Shown piece by piece: positions 1-8,132 of a DNA stretch of 64,000 nucleotides. The DNA lies in assembly GCF_024623185.1 (NCBI RefSeq), contig NZ_JANJZK010000002.1, positions 119,459-183,458 of the forward strand, in the 5' to 3' direction. Each line of letters begins with the position of its first letter. Position 1 is the first letter of the stretch. The translations under genes were made by a program, and so were the position numbers. The stretch comes from Anaerofustis stercorihominis (GTDB taxonomy: Bacteria; Bacillota; Clostridia; Eubacteriales; Anaerofustaceae). The notes beneath the pieces are model-generated. The model searched no databases and was not told the origin of the DNA. It saw only the letters and a program-made list of their open reading frames with translations.

Positions 1-22
1 TAACACCTTAATAAAAAGAGTC

Positions 23-38
23 GACCACTTCGGTGGTC
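23..38 (+). other. Small UUCG-tetraloop hairpin
   Basis: A perfect 6-bp stem (gaccac with gtggtc) closes a ttcg tetraloop, a very stable RNA hairpin. It lies in the leader of the first gene, just after a possible stop codon at 1-3. No U-run follows, so it is more likely an RNA-stability or processing element than a terminator. Confidence 0.4.
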
Positions 39-83
39 TTAAGGTGGTAGAAGGGCGTCCCCTTCAGAAAGGATGGAAACCAT

Positions 84-554
84 ATGAGTAAACGATACTA
101 CATTGCCTATGGCAGCAACCTGAACATCCCACAGATGAGAATGCGATGTCCAGGTGCAAGGATTATTGGAACATCGGTCATTGAAGACTATCAGCTTTTA
201 TTCAAAGGCAGCAAGACAGGTTCATACCTTACCATTGAACCTATGGAAGGTGCTGAAGTTCCCGTTGTAATATGGAAAGTTACCGAGACCGATGAGAAAG
301 CACTCGACCGTTACGAAGGATATCCAAACTTCTATTACAAAAAGGAAATGACCCTGGATATCAAAGGCATCAGAACGGGAAAGGTGCGAAGGCGAGATGC
401 TTTTGTCTACATCATGCATGAAGAAAGAGAACTTGGAATCCCAAGCTGGTATTATGTGAACACCTGCCTTGACGGATACCGAGCCTTTGGATTTGATGAG
501 AAGTACCTGTTCGATGCGATCAGAATAAGCAGGAGGGATACACATGAAGACTGA
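84..554 (+). CDS. Gamma-glutamylcyclotransferase-like (AIG2/GGCT fold) phage protein
   Basis: This 156-residue protein has the family's nucleotide-loop-like YGSNL motif at residues 9-13. A later DRYEGYPNFYYK stretch (around residues 75-86) carries the conserved acidic residue of this fold. Known members cyclise gamma-glutamyl groups or remove gamma-glutamyl cross-links from peptides. The start has an AAAGGA ribosome site about 10 bases upstream, and the end overlaps the next gene by 11 bases. Its position just ahead of the packaging genes suggests a phage accessory enzyme, perhaps acting on an isopeptide or amidoligase product. That role is inference, and no amidoligase gene is visible here. 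Confidence 0.75.
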   Translation: MSKRYYIAYGSNLNIPQMRMRCPGARIIGTSVIEDYQLLFKGSKTGSYLTIEPMEGAEVPVVIWKVTETDEKALDRYEGYPNFYYKKEMTLDIKGIRTGKVRRRDAFVYIMHEERELGIPSWYYVNTCLDGYRAFGFDEKYLFDAIRISRRDTHED

Positions 555-744
555 AGTCAGAAGAATTGCAATCTGCCCTAAATGTGGCAAGGAATATCAC
601 GGAAGTCCGGCTCTTTCAAGAGTGGACAACGAAACCTATATCTGCCCCGACTGTGGAACAAGAGAAGCTCTTGAAAGCATCGGTGTGGACAAGGATGAGC
701 AGGAAGAAATCCTGAACACCATTCATAGCTGTATGGGACAGTAA
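544..744 (+). CDS. Small zinc-ribbon phage protein
   Basis: This 66-residue protein has two Cys pairs, CPKCG at residues 11-15 and CPDCG at about 34-38, the pattern of a single zinc ribbon that binds one metal ion. The C-terminal third is acidic and probably helical. The start is set by a strong GGAGGG site inside the end of the preceding gene, so the two are translationally coupled. It lies directly ahead of the large terminase. It could be a packaging accessory or a small nucleic-acid-binding protein, but the sequence does not decide. Confidence 0.65.
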   Translation: MKTEVRRIAICPKCGKEYHGSPALSRVDNETYICPDCGTREALESIGVDKDEQEEILNTIHSCMGQ

Positions 745-770
745 CAACTGAAAAAGAATACTTTTTGGGA

Positions 771-798
771 CTCCACCAGGGGGCCTTTTTTCGTGGAG
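771..798 (+). promoter_or_regulatory. Hairpin over the terminase ribosome binding site
   Basis: The bases ctccac at 771-776 can pair with gtggag at 793-798, which overlaps the GGAGG ribosome site (795-799) of the large terminase gene. The 16-base loop contains a run of Gs, then Cs and six Ts. It could modestly hold down terminase translation. The stem is only 6 bp, so the effect is a guess. Confidence 0.3.
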
Positions 799-808
799 GT
801 GATGGCGA

Positions 809-2410
809 ATGAGAAAACTGAAAAAGTATAAACCCACGAAGCTTATGGCGAAGTCTTCTCATTACGATGAGCAGATGGCGGATTATGCTGTCAGCTTTAT
901 TGAGGAACTACGCCATACCAAAGGAACGTGGGCTGGAAAGAAATTTGAACTTATAGACTGGCAGGAACAGATTATAAGGGATCTGTTCGGTGTGCTGAAA
1001 CCAAACGGATACAGACAGTTCAATACAGCCTATATTGAAATTCCCAAGAAACAGGGAAAATCGGAACTTGCAGCTGCCGTTGCACTTCTTCTTTTATGTG
1101 GTGATGGAGAAGAAAGAGCAGAAGTGTACGGATGTGCAGCAGACAGAAACCAGGCAAAAATCGTATTTGATGTTGCCGTTGATATGATAAGGTTCTGCCC
1201 GGCTCTTATGAAAAGAGTGAAGATACTGGAATCGCAGAAGAAGATCATCTATAAGCCTACCAACAGTTCCTACCAGGTTCTGTCGGCGGATGTTGCAAAC
1301 AAGCATGGCTTCAATACACACGGAGTAATCTTTGATGAGTTGCACACCCAGCCAAATCGAAAACTCTATGATGTAATGACCCAGGGTTCGGGTGATGCCC
1401 GTATGCAGCCGTTGTATTTTCTTATTACAACAGCCGGGAATGATACGAACTCCATCTGCTATGAGATACACCAGAAGGCTTTAGATATTGAGGCAGGCAG
1501 AAAAGTTGACCCTACCTTTTATTCCGTTATCTATGGTGCAGATGAATCGGAAGACTGGACAGACCCTAAAGTATGGAAGAAAGCAAATCCATCACTTGGC
1601 ATCACAGTTGCCATAGAAAAAGTAAAAACTGCCTGTGACTCTGCAAAACAGAATCCCGGAGAAGAAAACTCCTTCAGACAGCTAAGACTTAATCAGTGGG
1701 TAAAACAGTCGGTACGATGGATGCCGATGGAAAAGTGGGATGCCTGCAACTTTGCCGTTAATGAAGATGACCTGGAAGGTCGTGTATGTTACGGCGGACT
1801 GGACTTATCCAGTACAACCGATATCACGGCATTCGTGCTTGTGTTTCCACCACTTGATGAGGATGACAGATATATCGTTCTTCCTTATTTCTGGGTGCCG
1901 GAAGACACTCTTGACCTTCGAGTGCGAAGAGACCATGTTCCCTATGATCTGTGGGAGCGAAAAGGCTATCTGCAGACAACCGAAGGAAATGTTGTTCACT
2001 ATGGCTACATCGAGAATTTCATAGAAAGTCTTGGTGAGAGATTCAACATCAGAGAGATTGCCTTTGACCGTTGGGGAGCAGTACAGATGGTTCAGAATTT
2101 GGAAGGCATGGGATTTACCGTTGTGCCTTTCGGACAGGGATTCAAGGATATGAGTCCACCGACCAAGGAACTGATGAAGCTTGTGCTTGAACAAAGAATT
2201 GCACATGGTGGTCATCCAGTCCTTCGTTGGAATATGGACAACATCTTTATTCGTACTGATCCTGCAGGAAACATCAAGGCAGATAAGGAAAAATCGACTG
2301 AAAAGATTGACGGTGCCATTGCAACAATCATGGCGCTTGACAGAGCAATCAGATGTGGTAATGAAGTGACCGAATCAGTCTACGATACACGAGGCTTATT
2401 GGTATTTTAG
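809..2410 (+). CDS. terL: Terminase large subunit (TerL)
   Basis: TerL is the ATP-driven motor and nuclease that cuts concatemeric phage DNA and threads it into the prohead through the portal. This 533-residue protein is full length. It shows a deviant Walker A (IPKKQGKSELAAA, about residues 74-86), a Walker B (GVIFDELH, about residues 173-180) and the start of an RNase H-like nuclease domain (YGGLDLSSTTD, about residues 328-338). The ATG at 809 follows a GGAGG with 9-base spacing. No typical small terminase gene lies just upstream, so that gene is probably left of the window. The stop is TAG, which argues against amber recoding in this element. Confidence 0.93.
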   Translation: MRKLKKYKPTKLMAKSSHYDEQMADYAVSFIEELRHTKGTWAGKKFELIDWQEQIIRDLFGVLKPNGYRQFNTAYIEIPKKQGKSELAAAVALLLLCGDGEERAEVYGCAADRNQAKIVFDVAVDMIRFCPALMKRVKILESQKKIIYKPTNSSYQVLSADVANKHGFNTHGVIFDELHTQPNRKLYDVMTQGSGDARMQPLYFLITTAGNDTNSICYEIHQKALDIEAGRKVDPTFYSVIYGADESEDWTDPKVWKKANPSLGITVAIEKVKTACDSAKQNPGEENSFRQLRLNQWVKQSVRWMPMEKWDACNFAVNEDDLEGRVCYGGLDLSSTTDITAFVLVFPPLDEDDRYIVLPYFWVPEDTLDLRVRRDHVPYDLWERKGYLQTTEGNVVHYGYIENFIESLGERFNIREIAFDRWGAVQMVQNLEGMGFTVVPFGQGFKDMSPPTKELMKLVLEQRIAHGGHPVLRWNMDNIFIRTDPAGNIKADKEKSTEKIDGAIATIMALDRAIRCGNEVTESVYDTRGLLVF

Positions 2411-2433
2411 TTAAGAAAGGTAAGGTGATTGGA

Positions 2434-3777
2434 ATGGGAATTCTCAAAGGCTTGTTCAGGACAAGAGATGCACCCACAAACAGAACAAGTGGCAGTGCCT
2501 ACAGCTTTTTTATGGGAAACAGTACAAGTGGCAAACGAGTGAATGAACGCTCGGCAATGCAGATGACTGCAGTTTACAGCTGTGTGCGTATCCTGTCCGA
2601 AGCGGTAGCAAGCCTGCCATTGCATTTTTATAAATATGGAGATAACGGCAGCAAGGTAAAAGCTGTAGATCATCCTTTATATATGCTGTTGCATGATGAA
2701 CCTAACCCGGAGATGACAAGCTTTGTTTTCAGGGAAACGCTCATGACCCATCTGTTATTGTGGGGCAATGCCTATGCACAGATCATCAGGAACGGCAAGG
2801 GTGAGATTATTGCTTTGTATCCTCTTATGCCGGACAGAATGAAAGTTGATAGAGATGAACACGGACATCTGTATTACGAATACCAGGTAAGTTCAGATGA
2901 TGCTCCTACAAATAAGGGAGCAACAGTTAAACTTGTACCTGATGAAGTAATGCATATTCCAGGACTTGGCTTTGACGGTCTTGTGGGCTACTCGCCAATT
3001 GCTATGGCCAAGAATGCTATCGGTCTTGCAATCGCAGCAGAAGAGTATGGAAGTAAGTTCTATGCGAATGGTGCTGCACCGAGTGGTGTCCTGGAACATC
3101 CGGGAACTCTTAAAGACCCATCAAAGGTCAGGGATAGCTGGTCACAGACTTTTGGTGGAAGTGCAAATTCACATAAGGTTGCCGTCCTGGAAGAAGGAAT
3201 GAAGTACACACCGATTTCCATTTCTCCGAACGAAGCACAGTTTTTAGAAACAAGAAAATTTCAGATAGATGAGATTGCTCGAATTTTCAGAGTACCTCCC
3301 CATATGGTAGGTGACCTTGAGAAGTCGAGCTTTTCTAATATTGAGCAGCAGTCACTTGAATTTGTGAAATACACTCTTGACCCTTGGGTTTCAAGGTGGG
3401 AGCAGAATATGGCTCGTTCTCTGTTAACAGCAGAGGAAAAACAGAATTATTTTATCAAGTTTAATGTAGACGGACTTCTTCGTGGTGACTATCAGAGCCG
3501 TATGAACGGTTATGCCACTGCAAGACAGAATGGCTGGATGTCTGCCAATGACATAAGGGAACTTGAGAATCTCGACAGGATTCCTGCAGAACTCGGTGGT
3601 GACCTTTACCTTATCAACGGCAACATGACCAAGCTTGAAGATGCAGGTATCTTTGCTGCAAGCCCGGATACATCAGACGGAGAGGAGAAAGCAGATGAAG
3701 AACAAGAAGTTCTGGAACTGGAAGAGTCGAAAAACTCTGAACCAGGAAAACGAAGAAGTCGCAGAGCGAGTCCTTGA
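2434..3777 (+). CDS. Phage portal protein (HK97-like)
   Basis: The portal forms the dodecameric ring at one capsid vertex, docks the terminase and later the neck. The sequence has typical family stretches, for example LLLWGNAYAQIIRNGKGEI in the N-terminal half and FRVPPHMVGDLEKSSFSNIE in the centre, and an acidic C-terminus. I place the start at the ATG at 2434, because an AAGGTGAT site ends about 6 bases upstream. A GTG at 2425 in the same frame has a poor site. The end overlaps the head protease gene, as is usual in this type of head operon. Confidence 0.9.
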   Translation: MGILKGLFRTRDAPTNRTSGSAYSFFMGNSTSGKRVNERSAMQMTAVYSCVRILSEAVASLPLHFYKYGDNGSKVKAVDHPLYMLLHDEPNPEMTSFVFRETLMTHLLLWGNAYAQIIRNGKGEIIALYPLMPDRMKVDRDEHGHLYYEYQVSSDDAPTNKGATVKLVPDEVMHIPGLGFDGLVGYSPIAMAKNAIGLAIAAEEYGSKFYANGAAPSGVLEHPGTLKDPSKVRDSWSQTFGGSANSHKVAVLEEGMKYTPISISPNEAQFLETRKFQIDEIARIFRVPPHMVGDLEKSSFSNIEQQSLEFVKYTLDPWVSRWEQNMARSLLTAEEKQNYFIKFNVDGLLRGDYQSRMNGYATARQNGWMSANDIRELENLDRIPAELGGDLYLINGNMTKLEDAGIFAASPDTSDGEEKADEEQEVLELEESKNSEPGKRRSRRASP

Positions 3778-4522
3778 GTTACACGGCACTATTGCTGAGG
3801 AAAGCTGGTTTGATGATGATGTCACACCGCAGTTATTCAAGGATGAGTTAAATGCCGGAAGTGGAGACATTACAGTATGGATCAACTCTCCGGGTGGTGA
3901 CTGTGTGGCTGCGGCTCAAATCTACAATATGCTCACACAGTACAAAGGAAATGTCACAGTAAAGATTGACGGTATTGCAGCATCAGCAGCATCGGTCATT
4001 GCAATGGCAGGAAATATGGTACTTATGTCCCCTGTTTCAATGATGATGATTCATAATCCTGCAACCGTAGCATTTGGTGACCATGCAGAAATGCAAAAAG
4101 CAATCGATATGCTTGCAGAAGTGAAAGAGTCCATTATCAATGCCTATGTGATTAAGACTGGTCTTTCAAGGTCGAAACTTAGTCACTTGATGGATGCCGA
4201 AACCTGGATGGATGCCAACAAGGCTGTTGAACTTGGCTTTGCTGATGACATCATTACAAGAGCAGAAACAAAACCGAATACTGATCCCGAAGAAGAGGAT
4301 GAAGATGATGAAAGCACCGAAGAGAAGGAAAAGAAACCTTCCGATTCGATGCTTTTTTCACGCAAGGCGGTAAACAACGCTCTTATGAACAAGCTAGAAA
4401 AACACTATGTCCAGTCTAAAGAAACCGTAACAAAGCAGGCAGAGATTTCTGTACCTACAAACAAAGGCACTTCTGCAAAAGAGATTAAGGAGCGTCTGGA
4501 CTTTATTAAGAAATTCATTTAA
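3695..4522 (+). CDS. Head maturation protease, ClpP-related
   Basis: This 275-residue protein matches phage ClpP-type prohead proteases, which process scaffold and capsid during head assembly. Seen directly are NSPGGD (oxyanion-loop motif), GIAASAASVIAMAG with the candidate nucleophile Ser, and MMMIHNP with the candidate catalytic His. After about residue 200 there is a very acidic segment and a basic tail. The ATG at 3695 has a GAGAGG site and lies inside the portal gene, giving an 83-base overlap and probable translational coupling. A longer in-frame start at 3635 lacks a comparable site. Confidence 0.88.
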   Translation: MKNKKFWNWKSRKTLNQENEEVAERVLELHGTIAEESWFDDDVTPQLFKDELNAGSGDITVWINSPGGDCVAAAQIYNMLTQYKGNVTVKIDGIAASAASVIAMAGNMVLMSPVSMMMIHNPATVAFGDHAEMQKAIDMLAEVKESIINAYVIKTGLSRSKLSHLMDAETWMDANKAVELGFADDIITRAETKPNTDPEEEDEDDESTEEKEKKPSDSMLFSRKAVNNALMNKLEKHYVQSKETVTKQAEISVPTNKGTSAKEIKERLDFIKKFI

Positions 4523-4536
4523 GGAGGAATTCTATT

Positions 4537-5727
4537 ATGACTATTAAGGATTTAATCGAAAAAAGAGCAAAAGTGTGGGAAACTGCAAAGAACTTTGTGG
4601 AAACTCACGAAGACAAGAATGGTGTGCTTTCCGATGAGGATACAGCAACCTACAACAAGATGGAGAAGGAAATCGAGGATTTGACAGCTGCTATCGACCG
4701 TCAGCAGAGAGCAGAACGCAGAGAAGCAGAACTTGCAAAGCCTGTTAATTCTCCGATTACCGGTAAGCCTTTTATGGGTGATGCCAAGGAAGTAAAGAAG
4801 GGTCGTGCTTCCGATGCTTATAAGGATGCGATGCTTTCTGCAATGCGTTCTAATTTCCGTAATGTAAGCAATGTACTTCAGGAAGGTGTAGATGCCGATG
4901 GTGGCTACCTTGTGCCGGAAGAGTATGACCGCAGACTTATTGATGTGCTTGATGGTGAGAACATCATGCGTAGCCTTGCTACAAAGATTACTACTGCAGG
5001 TCAGCACAAAATCAACATCGCAGCTACCAAGCCTGCAGCAGCATGGATTGAGGAAGGTGGAGCATTATCTTTTGGTGATGCAACATTCGACCAGATTTAT
5101 CTTGATGCCTACAAGCTTCATGTAGCAATCAAGGTTACTGAAGAGTTGCTTTATGACAATGCCTTCGGTCTTGAAAACTACATCATCACTCAGTTCGGTA
5201 AGGCTTTAGCAAATGCCGAAGAGGATGCATTCCTTAACGGTAATGGTACTGGAAAGCCTACTGGTATCTTCGCAGCAAACGGTGGTGGTCAGATTGCAGC
5301 AACTCTTACTGCAGCTATCAAGTCCGATGACCTTATCGATTTGGTATATGGTCTTAAGAGACCTTATCGTAAGAACGCATCTTTCATCATGAATGATGCA
5401 ACATTGGCTTCTATCAGAAAGCTTAAGGACAACAACGGAGCATATATCTGGCAGCCTTCTTACAAGGAAGGAGACCCTGACAGAGTGCTTGGTTATGCTG
5501 TTCACACTTCTGCTTTTGCACCTACAAATGCGATTGCATTCGGTGATTATAGTTACTACAACATCGGTGACCGTGGTTCTCGTTCTTTTGCAGAACTTCG
5601 TGAACTTTTCGCTGGTAACGGCATGGTTGGTTATGTAGCCAAGGAAAGAGTCGATGGTAAGCTTATCCTTCCTGAAGCAGTACAGATCTTAAAGCTTAAG
5701 GAAGAAACTGCAACTACTAAGGGTTAA
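4537..5727 (+). CDS. Major capsid protein (HK97 fold)
   Basis: This 396-residue protein has the layout of HK97-family capsid proteins. An N-terminal charged coiled coil of about 100 residues (scaffold or delta domain, normally cleaved) is followed by a mature domain beginning near the DADGGYLVPEEY stretch at about residue 113. Its family regions include GNGTGKPTGIF (about residues 234-244). An AAGGAGG site precedes the start by a few bases. Codon use is noticeably optimised compared with the flanking genes, consistent with a very abundant structural protein. A structured noncoding element follows immediately (5740-5836). Confidence 0.93.
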   Translation: MTIKDLIEKRAKVWETAKNFVETHEDKNGVLSDEDTATYNKMEKEIEDLTAAIDRQQRAERREAELAKPVNSPITGKPFMGDAKEVKKGRASDAYKDAMLSAMRSNFRNVSNVLQEGVDADGGYLVPEEYDRRLIDVLDGENIMRSLATKITTAGQHKINIAATKPAAAWIEEGGALSFGDATFDQIYLDAYKLHVAIKVTEELLYDNAFGLENYIITQFGKALANAEEDAFLNGNGTGKPTGIFAANGGGQIAATLTAAIKSDDLIDLVYGLKRPYRKNASFIMNDATLASIRKLKDNNGAYIWQPSYKEGDPDRVLGYAVHTSAFAPTNAIAFGDYSYYNIGDRGSRSFAELRELFAGNGMVGYVAKERVDGKLILPEAVQILKLKEETATTKG

Positions 5728-5739
5728 GAATAAATAAGT

Positions 5740-5836
5740 GTGACACCCTATGACGGCTATTTACTATCCTTTTCTATAGGGATAAAAAATTAAAGCCTAT
5801 ATATAGATATAGGGAATGCCAGTCATAAGGTGTCAC
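5740..5836 (+). ncRNA. Structured intergenic element after the capsid gene (three-way-junction-like)
   Basis: An outer inverted repeat pairs 5740-5754 with 5822-5836 (14 of 15 positions), extended by ggc 5755-5757 with gcc 5818-5820 beside a one-base bulge. Inside it are two hairpins: tatcc 5765-5769 with ggata 5780-5784, and a perfect 7-bp stem cctatat 5796-5802 with atatagg 5807-5813 around a 4-base loop. The whole folds naturally as a three-way junction. No U-run follows, so it is not a standard terminator. It could stabilise the capsid message, stop partial read-through or act as a packaging signal. I cannot match it to a known family. Confidence 0.6.
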
Positions 5837-5858
5837 TGATTATTAGGTGGTGATAGAT

Positions 5859-6131
5859 ATGATTGTAAATCTTGATGAGATGAAGGGTTACCTTCGAGTG
5901 GACTTTGATGACGATGATGCACTTATCGAAAGTTTCATCACAACCGGGCAGAACCTCTGTGCAGATATAGCCAGGTTATCCGTGGATGAACTGGGTGCGA
6001 TTCCATCATCCAAGATTGCTGTCATGTACGCAGTTGCCTATCTGTATGAACACAGAGAAGATGCAGACCATCATCAGCTGACCATTTCCCTTCGCTCCCT
6101 GCTTGAAGGTGTAAGAAGGAGTGTGTTCTGA
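5859..6131 (+). CDS. Head-tail connector protein (HK97 gp6-like)
   Basis: This 90-residue, mostly helical protein has the acidic N-terminal segment (MIVNLDEMKGYLRVDFDDDD) and the AVAYLYEHRED stretch seen in gp6-like adaptor rings that sit under the portal. The ATG at 5859 follows an AGGTGGTGA site. A GTG at 5847 in the same frame overlaps that site and is unlikely. The stop overlaps the next start (ATG at 6131), so it is tightly coupled to the head-closure gene. Confidence 0.82.
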   Translation: MIVNLDEMKGYLRVDFDDDDALIESFITTGQNLCADIARLSVDELGAIPSSKIAVMYAVAYLYEHREDADHHQLTISLRSLLEGVRRSVF

Positions 6132-6463
6132 TGGATATTGCACTTTTGAATGTGAAGATTACGGTACAGAAGAATGAAACTGTTGTAGATGCCATCGGCA
6201 ATCATAAGAATATCTGGACTGACTATTACACCTGCTTTGCAACCGTAAGTGGCGAAGGTGGTTCTGAAAAGAGTGTGGCAGGTCTTATAGTAGATGATTC
6301 TGATGTTTCATTTACAGTCAGATACTGCAGGGCACTCGCAGACCTGGATATTACAAAGCACAGAGTTCTTTTTGAAGGCTCTTTATATAATATCGTGTCT
6401 GTTGACCACATGAACTACAAGAAGAAATGCCTGAAACTGAAATGTGAGAAAGTGAGGAGATAG
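6131..6463 (+). CDS. Head closure / head-tail adaptor protein (SPP1 gp16-like)
   Basis: This 110-residue protein is rich in beta strands and has the order of the head-tail joining family: an N-terminal strand (LLNVKITVQKNET), a central W-containing loop, and the ending YNIVSVDHMNYKKKCLKLKCEKV. Family members close the filled head and link the connector to the tail. It starts within the stop of the previous gene, ends 2 bases before the next start, and sits exactly where this protein occurs in HK97-like neck modules. Confidence 0.8.
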   Translation: MDIALLNVKITVQKNETVVDAIGNHKNIWTDYYTCFATVSGEGGSEKSVAGLIVDDSDVSFTVRYCRALADLDITKHRVLFEGSLYNIVSVDHMNYKKKCLKLKCEKVRR

Positions 6464-6465
6464 TG

Positions 6466-6846
6466 ATGACAAATGTAAAGATTGATAACCTTGCAGATGA
6501 AATCATGAACGGCCTCAAGGAGTATGCTGATTTGGCCACAGATGACTTGAAGAAATCTGTAAGGAAGGCAGGAAATACAGTAAGGAAAGGTATCGCTGCA
6601 TCTGCTCCAAAGGATACGGGTGCCTATGCGAAGAGCTGGTCGGTCAAGAAAACGAAGGAAACTTCAAATTCACTTGAACTGACGGTGCATTCCAAGAACC
6701 GATATCAGCTTGCCCATCTTCTTGAACACGGCCACGCAAAACGTGGTGGCGGAAGAGTGGCTGCAAGACCCCACATTGCCCAGGCAGAAGAGAATGCGAT
6801 TGAAACATTGGAAACAGAAATCGCAAGAGCACTTGGAGGTATGTGA
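6466..6846 (+). CDS. HK97 gp10-family neck / tail-terminator protein
   Basis: This 126-residue protein shows the gp10-family core: an N-terminal helix, APKDTGAYAKSWSVKK, then YQLAHLLEHGHAKRGGGRVAARPHI, with the conserved LEHGH. Members form a ring at the head-proximal end of the tail. The ATG at 6466 is preferred over the adjacent GTG at 6463 because of its GAGGAG spacing. It overlaps the following gene by one base. Confidence 0.85.
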   Translation: MTNVKIDNLADEIMNGLKEYADLATDDLKKSVRKAGNTVRKGIAASAPKDTGAYAKSWSVKKTKETSNSLELTVHSKNRYQLAHLLEHGHAKRGGGRVAARPHIAQAEENAIETLETEIARALGGM

Positions 6847-7163
6847 TGGAAGAACTGTTACAGATTATTAAAGAAATGGACATTCCGTTTGCATATGACC
6901 ATTTTGCAGAGGGAGAAAGTCCAGATCCACCGTTTATCTGCTATCTCTTGCCCGGCAGTGATAACTTTGCAGCTGACGGAAGAGTGTATTTGAAGGTAAA
7001 CGAAGTTCATATAGAACTGTATACCGATTTGAAGGACTTGTCGGTAGAACAGAAAGTTGAATCCGTGCTTGACAGTCACGGCATTTTTTATGACCGTTTG
7101 GAAACATGGATTGAGAGTGAAAAGATGTATGAAGTCCTATATTCATTTGAAATGGAGGCATAA
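6846..7163 (+). CDS. Tail completion / minor neck protein
   Basis: This 105-residue acidic protein lies between the gp10-family gene and the major tail protein, the usual place of the tail-completion (tail-terminator) protein. Its pattern fits that group: an N-terminal amphipathic helix, PPFICYLLPGSDN near residue 30, and the ending MYEVLYSFEMEA. The assignment rests mostly on gene order and general resemblance. The start overlaps the preceding stop, with GGAGGT about 5 bases upstream. Confidence 0.68.
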   Translation: MEELLQIIKEMDIPFAYDHFAEGESPDPPFICYLLPGSDNFAADGRVYLKVNEVHIELYTDLKDLSVEQKVESVLDSHGIFYDRLETWIESEKMYEVLYSFEMEA

Positions 7164-7168
7164 AAGCT

Positions 7169-7744
7169 ATGGGTAATAAAGTAAAATACAACCTTAAAAA
7201 TGTTCATGCTGCAAAGCTGACAAAAACAGAAGATGGTGAGTACACATATGAAACTCCTAAAGCAATCCCTGGTGCAGTAAGTATCAGCTTGGATGCCGAG
7301 GGTGATTCCAGTCCCTTCTATGCAGATGGTATCGTGTATTTCCGTTCTACTGCAAATAACGGTTACAGTGGTGACCTTGAGATTGCACTTATTCCTGAAT
7401 GGTTCAGAACTGAAATCTTAAAAGAGGCACTTGATAAGAACGGTGTTCTTGTTGAGAGTGCTACTGTCACAGAGATGGAGAAATTCGCATTGTTATTCGA
7501 GTTTGATGGTGATGTAAGATGCATCCGTCATGTCCTTTATAACTGCAGTGCATCTCGTCCTTCTATCGAGTCTGAAACTAAAGAAGATGCAATCGAGCCT
7601 GGTACAGAGAAGTTATCTCTTACAGCTGATCCTAGAGAGGATGGTCTTGTTAAGTCAAGAACCGGGGATGCAACTGATGAGACAACATACAGCAACTGGT
7701 ATAAGAACGTGTACATTCCTGTTGCCAAGGATACTGTAGGTTAA
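7169..7744 (+). CDS. Major tail protein (phi13-like tube protein)
   Basis: This 191-residue protein resembles the phi13-type major tail proteins that stack as hexamers to form the siphophage tail tube. Seen are the N-terminal NLKNVHAAKLT start, the IPGAVSISLDAEGDSSPFYADG stretch (about residues 32-53) and the late GLVKSRTGDATDETTYSNWY region. Codons are capsid-like and optimised. It sits between the neck genes and the tail chaperone. Confidence 0.87.
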   Translation: MGNKVKYNLKNVHAAKLTKTEDGEYTYETPKAIPGAVSISLDAEGDSSPFYADGIVYFRSTANNGYSGDLEIALIPEWFRTEILKEALDKNGVLVESATVTEMEKFALLFEFDGDVRCIRHVLYNCSASRPSIESETKEDAIEPGTEKLSLTADPREDGLVKSRTGDATDETTYSNWYKNVYIPVAKDTVG

Positions 7745-7757
7745 GGAGGAGTAGCAT

Positions 7758-8132
7758 ATGCTTAAAAAGGTTATTAATGTCGGTGGTAAAGAAGTAGCAT
7801 TCCGTTCTTCTGCAACAGTGCCTCGTCTTTATCGTGCCAAATTCAAGAGAGATATTTTCAAGGATTTAGCAAAACTTGAGAGTTCGTATAAGGGGAGCAA
7901 GGAAGATGGTGAGGAGTTCGCAATTGATGATCTTGAAATCTTCGAGAATGTAGCCTACATCATGGCCTACCATGCAGACCATACGATTCCGGCAAATATT
8001 GATGACTGGCTTGATCAGTTCGAGATGTTTTCCATTTACGAGGTTCTGCCAGAAATCCTTGCACTTTGGGGTACAAACCTTATTACTGATATTGAGTCTA
8101 AAAAAAACTTAAACGCAGTAGCAGGGAGATGA
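7758..8132 (+). CDS. Tail assembly chaperone, upstream part (gpG-like)
   Basis: This 124-residue protein occupies the place of lambda gpG, a chaperone that coats the tape measure protein during tail assembly. It starts after a GGAGGAG site. Near its 3' end an A_AAA_AAC slippery heptamer at 8102-8108 sits in the correct zero-frame phase. A -1 shift there continues without a stop into the gene at 8129, giving a gpG-gpT type fusion of about 178 residues. The unshifted stop is the TGA at 8130-8132. Confidence 0.85.
   Translation: MLKKVINVGGKEVAFRSSATVPRLYRAKFKRDIFKDLAKLESSYKGSKEDGEEFAIDDLEIFENVAYIMAYHADHTIPANIDDWLDQFEMFSIYEVLPEILALWGTNLITDIESKKNLNAVAGR
8102..8108 (+). other. Programmed -1 frameshift site (A_AAA_AAC)
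   Basis: Eight A residues at 8100-8107 followed by C create the classical X_XXY_YYZ slippery sequence in the reading phase of the upstream chaperone gene. The -1 frame is open from the site through 8293. Tail-chaperone G/GT frameshifts are a conserved feature of siphophages. I did not find a clear downstream pseudoknot by eye. Confidence 0.8.

Noticed and set aside
53..74. A fourth copy of the DUF2800-type leader motif
   Set aside because: Only the short gcgtcc...ccttc part resembles the motif; the ccaaggcta block is missing.
5740..5836. Hammerhead ribozyme
   Set aside because: The junction lacks the ctganga and gaaa core sequences in the needed places.
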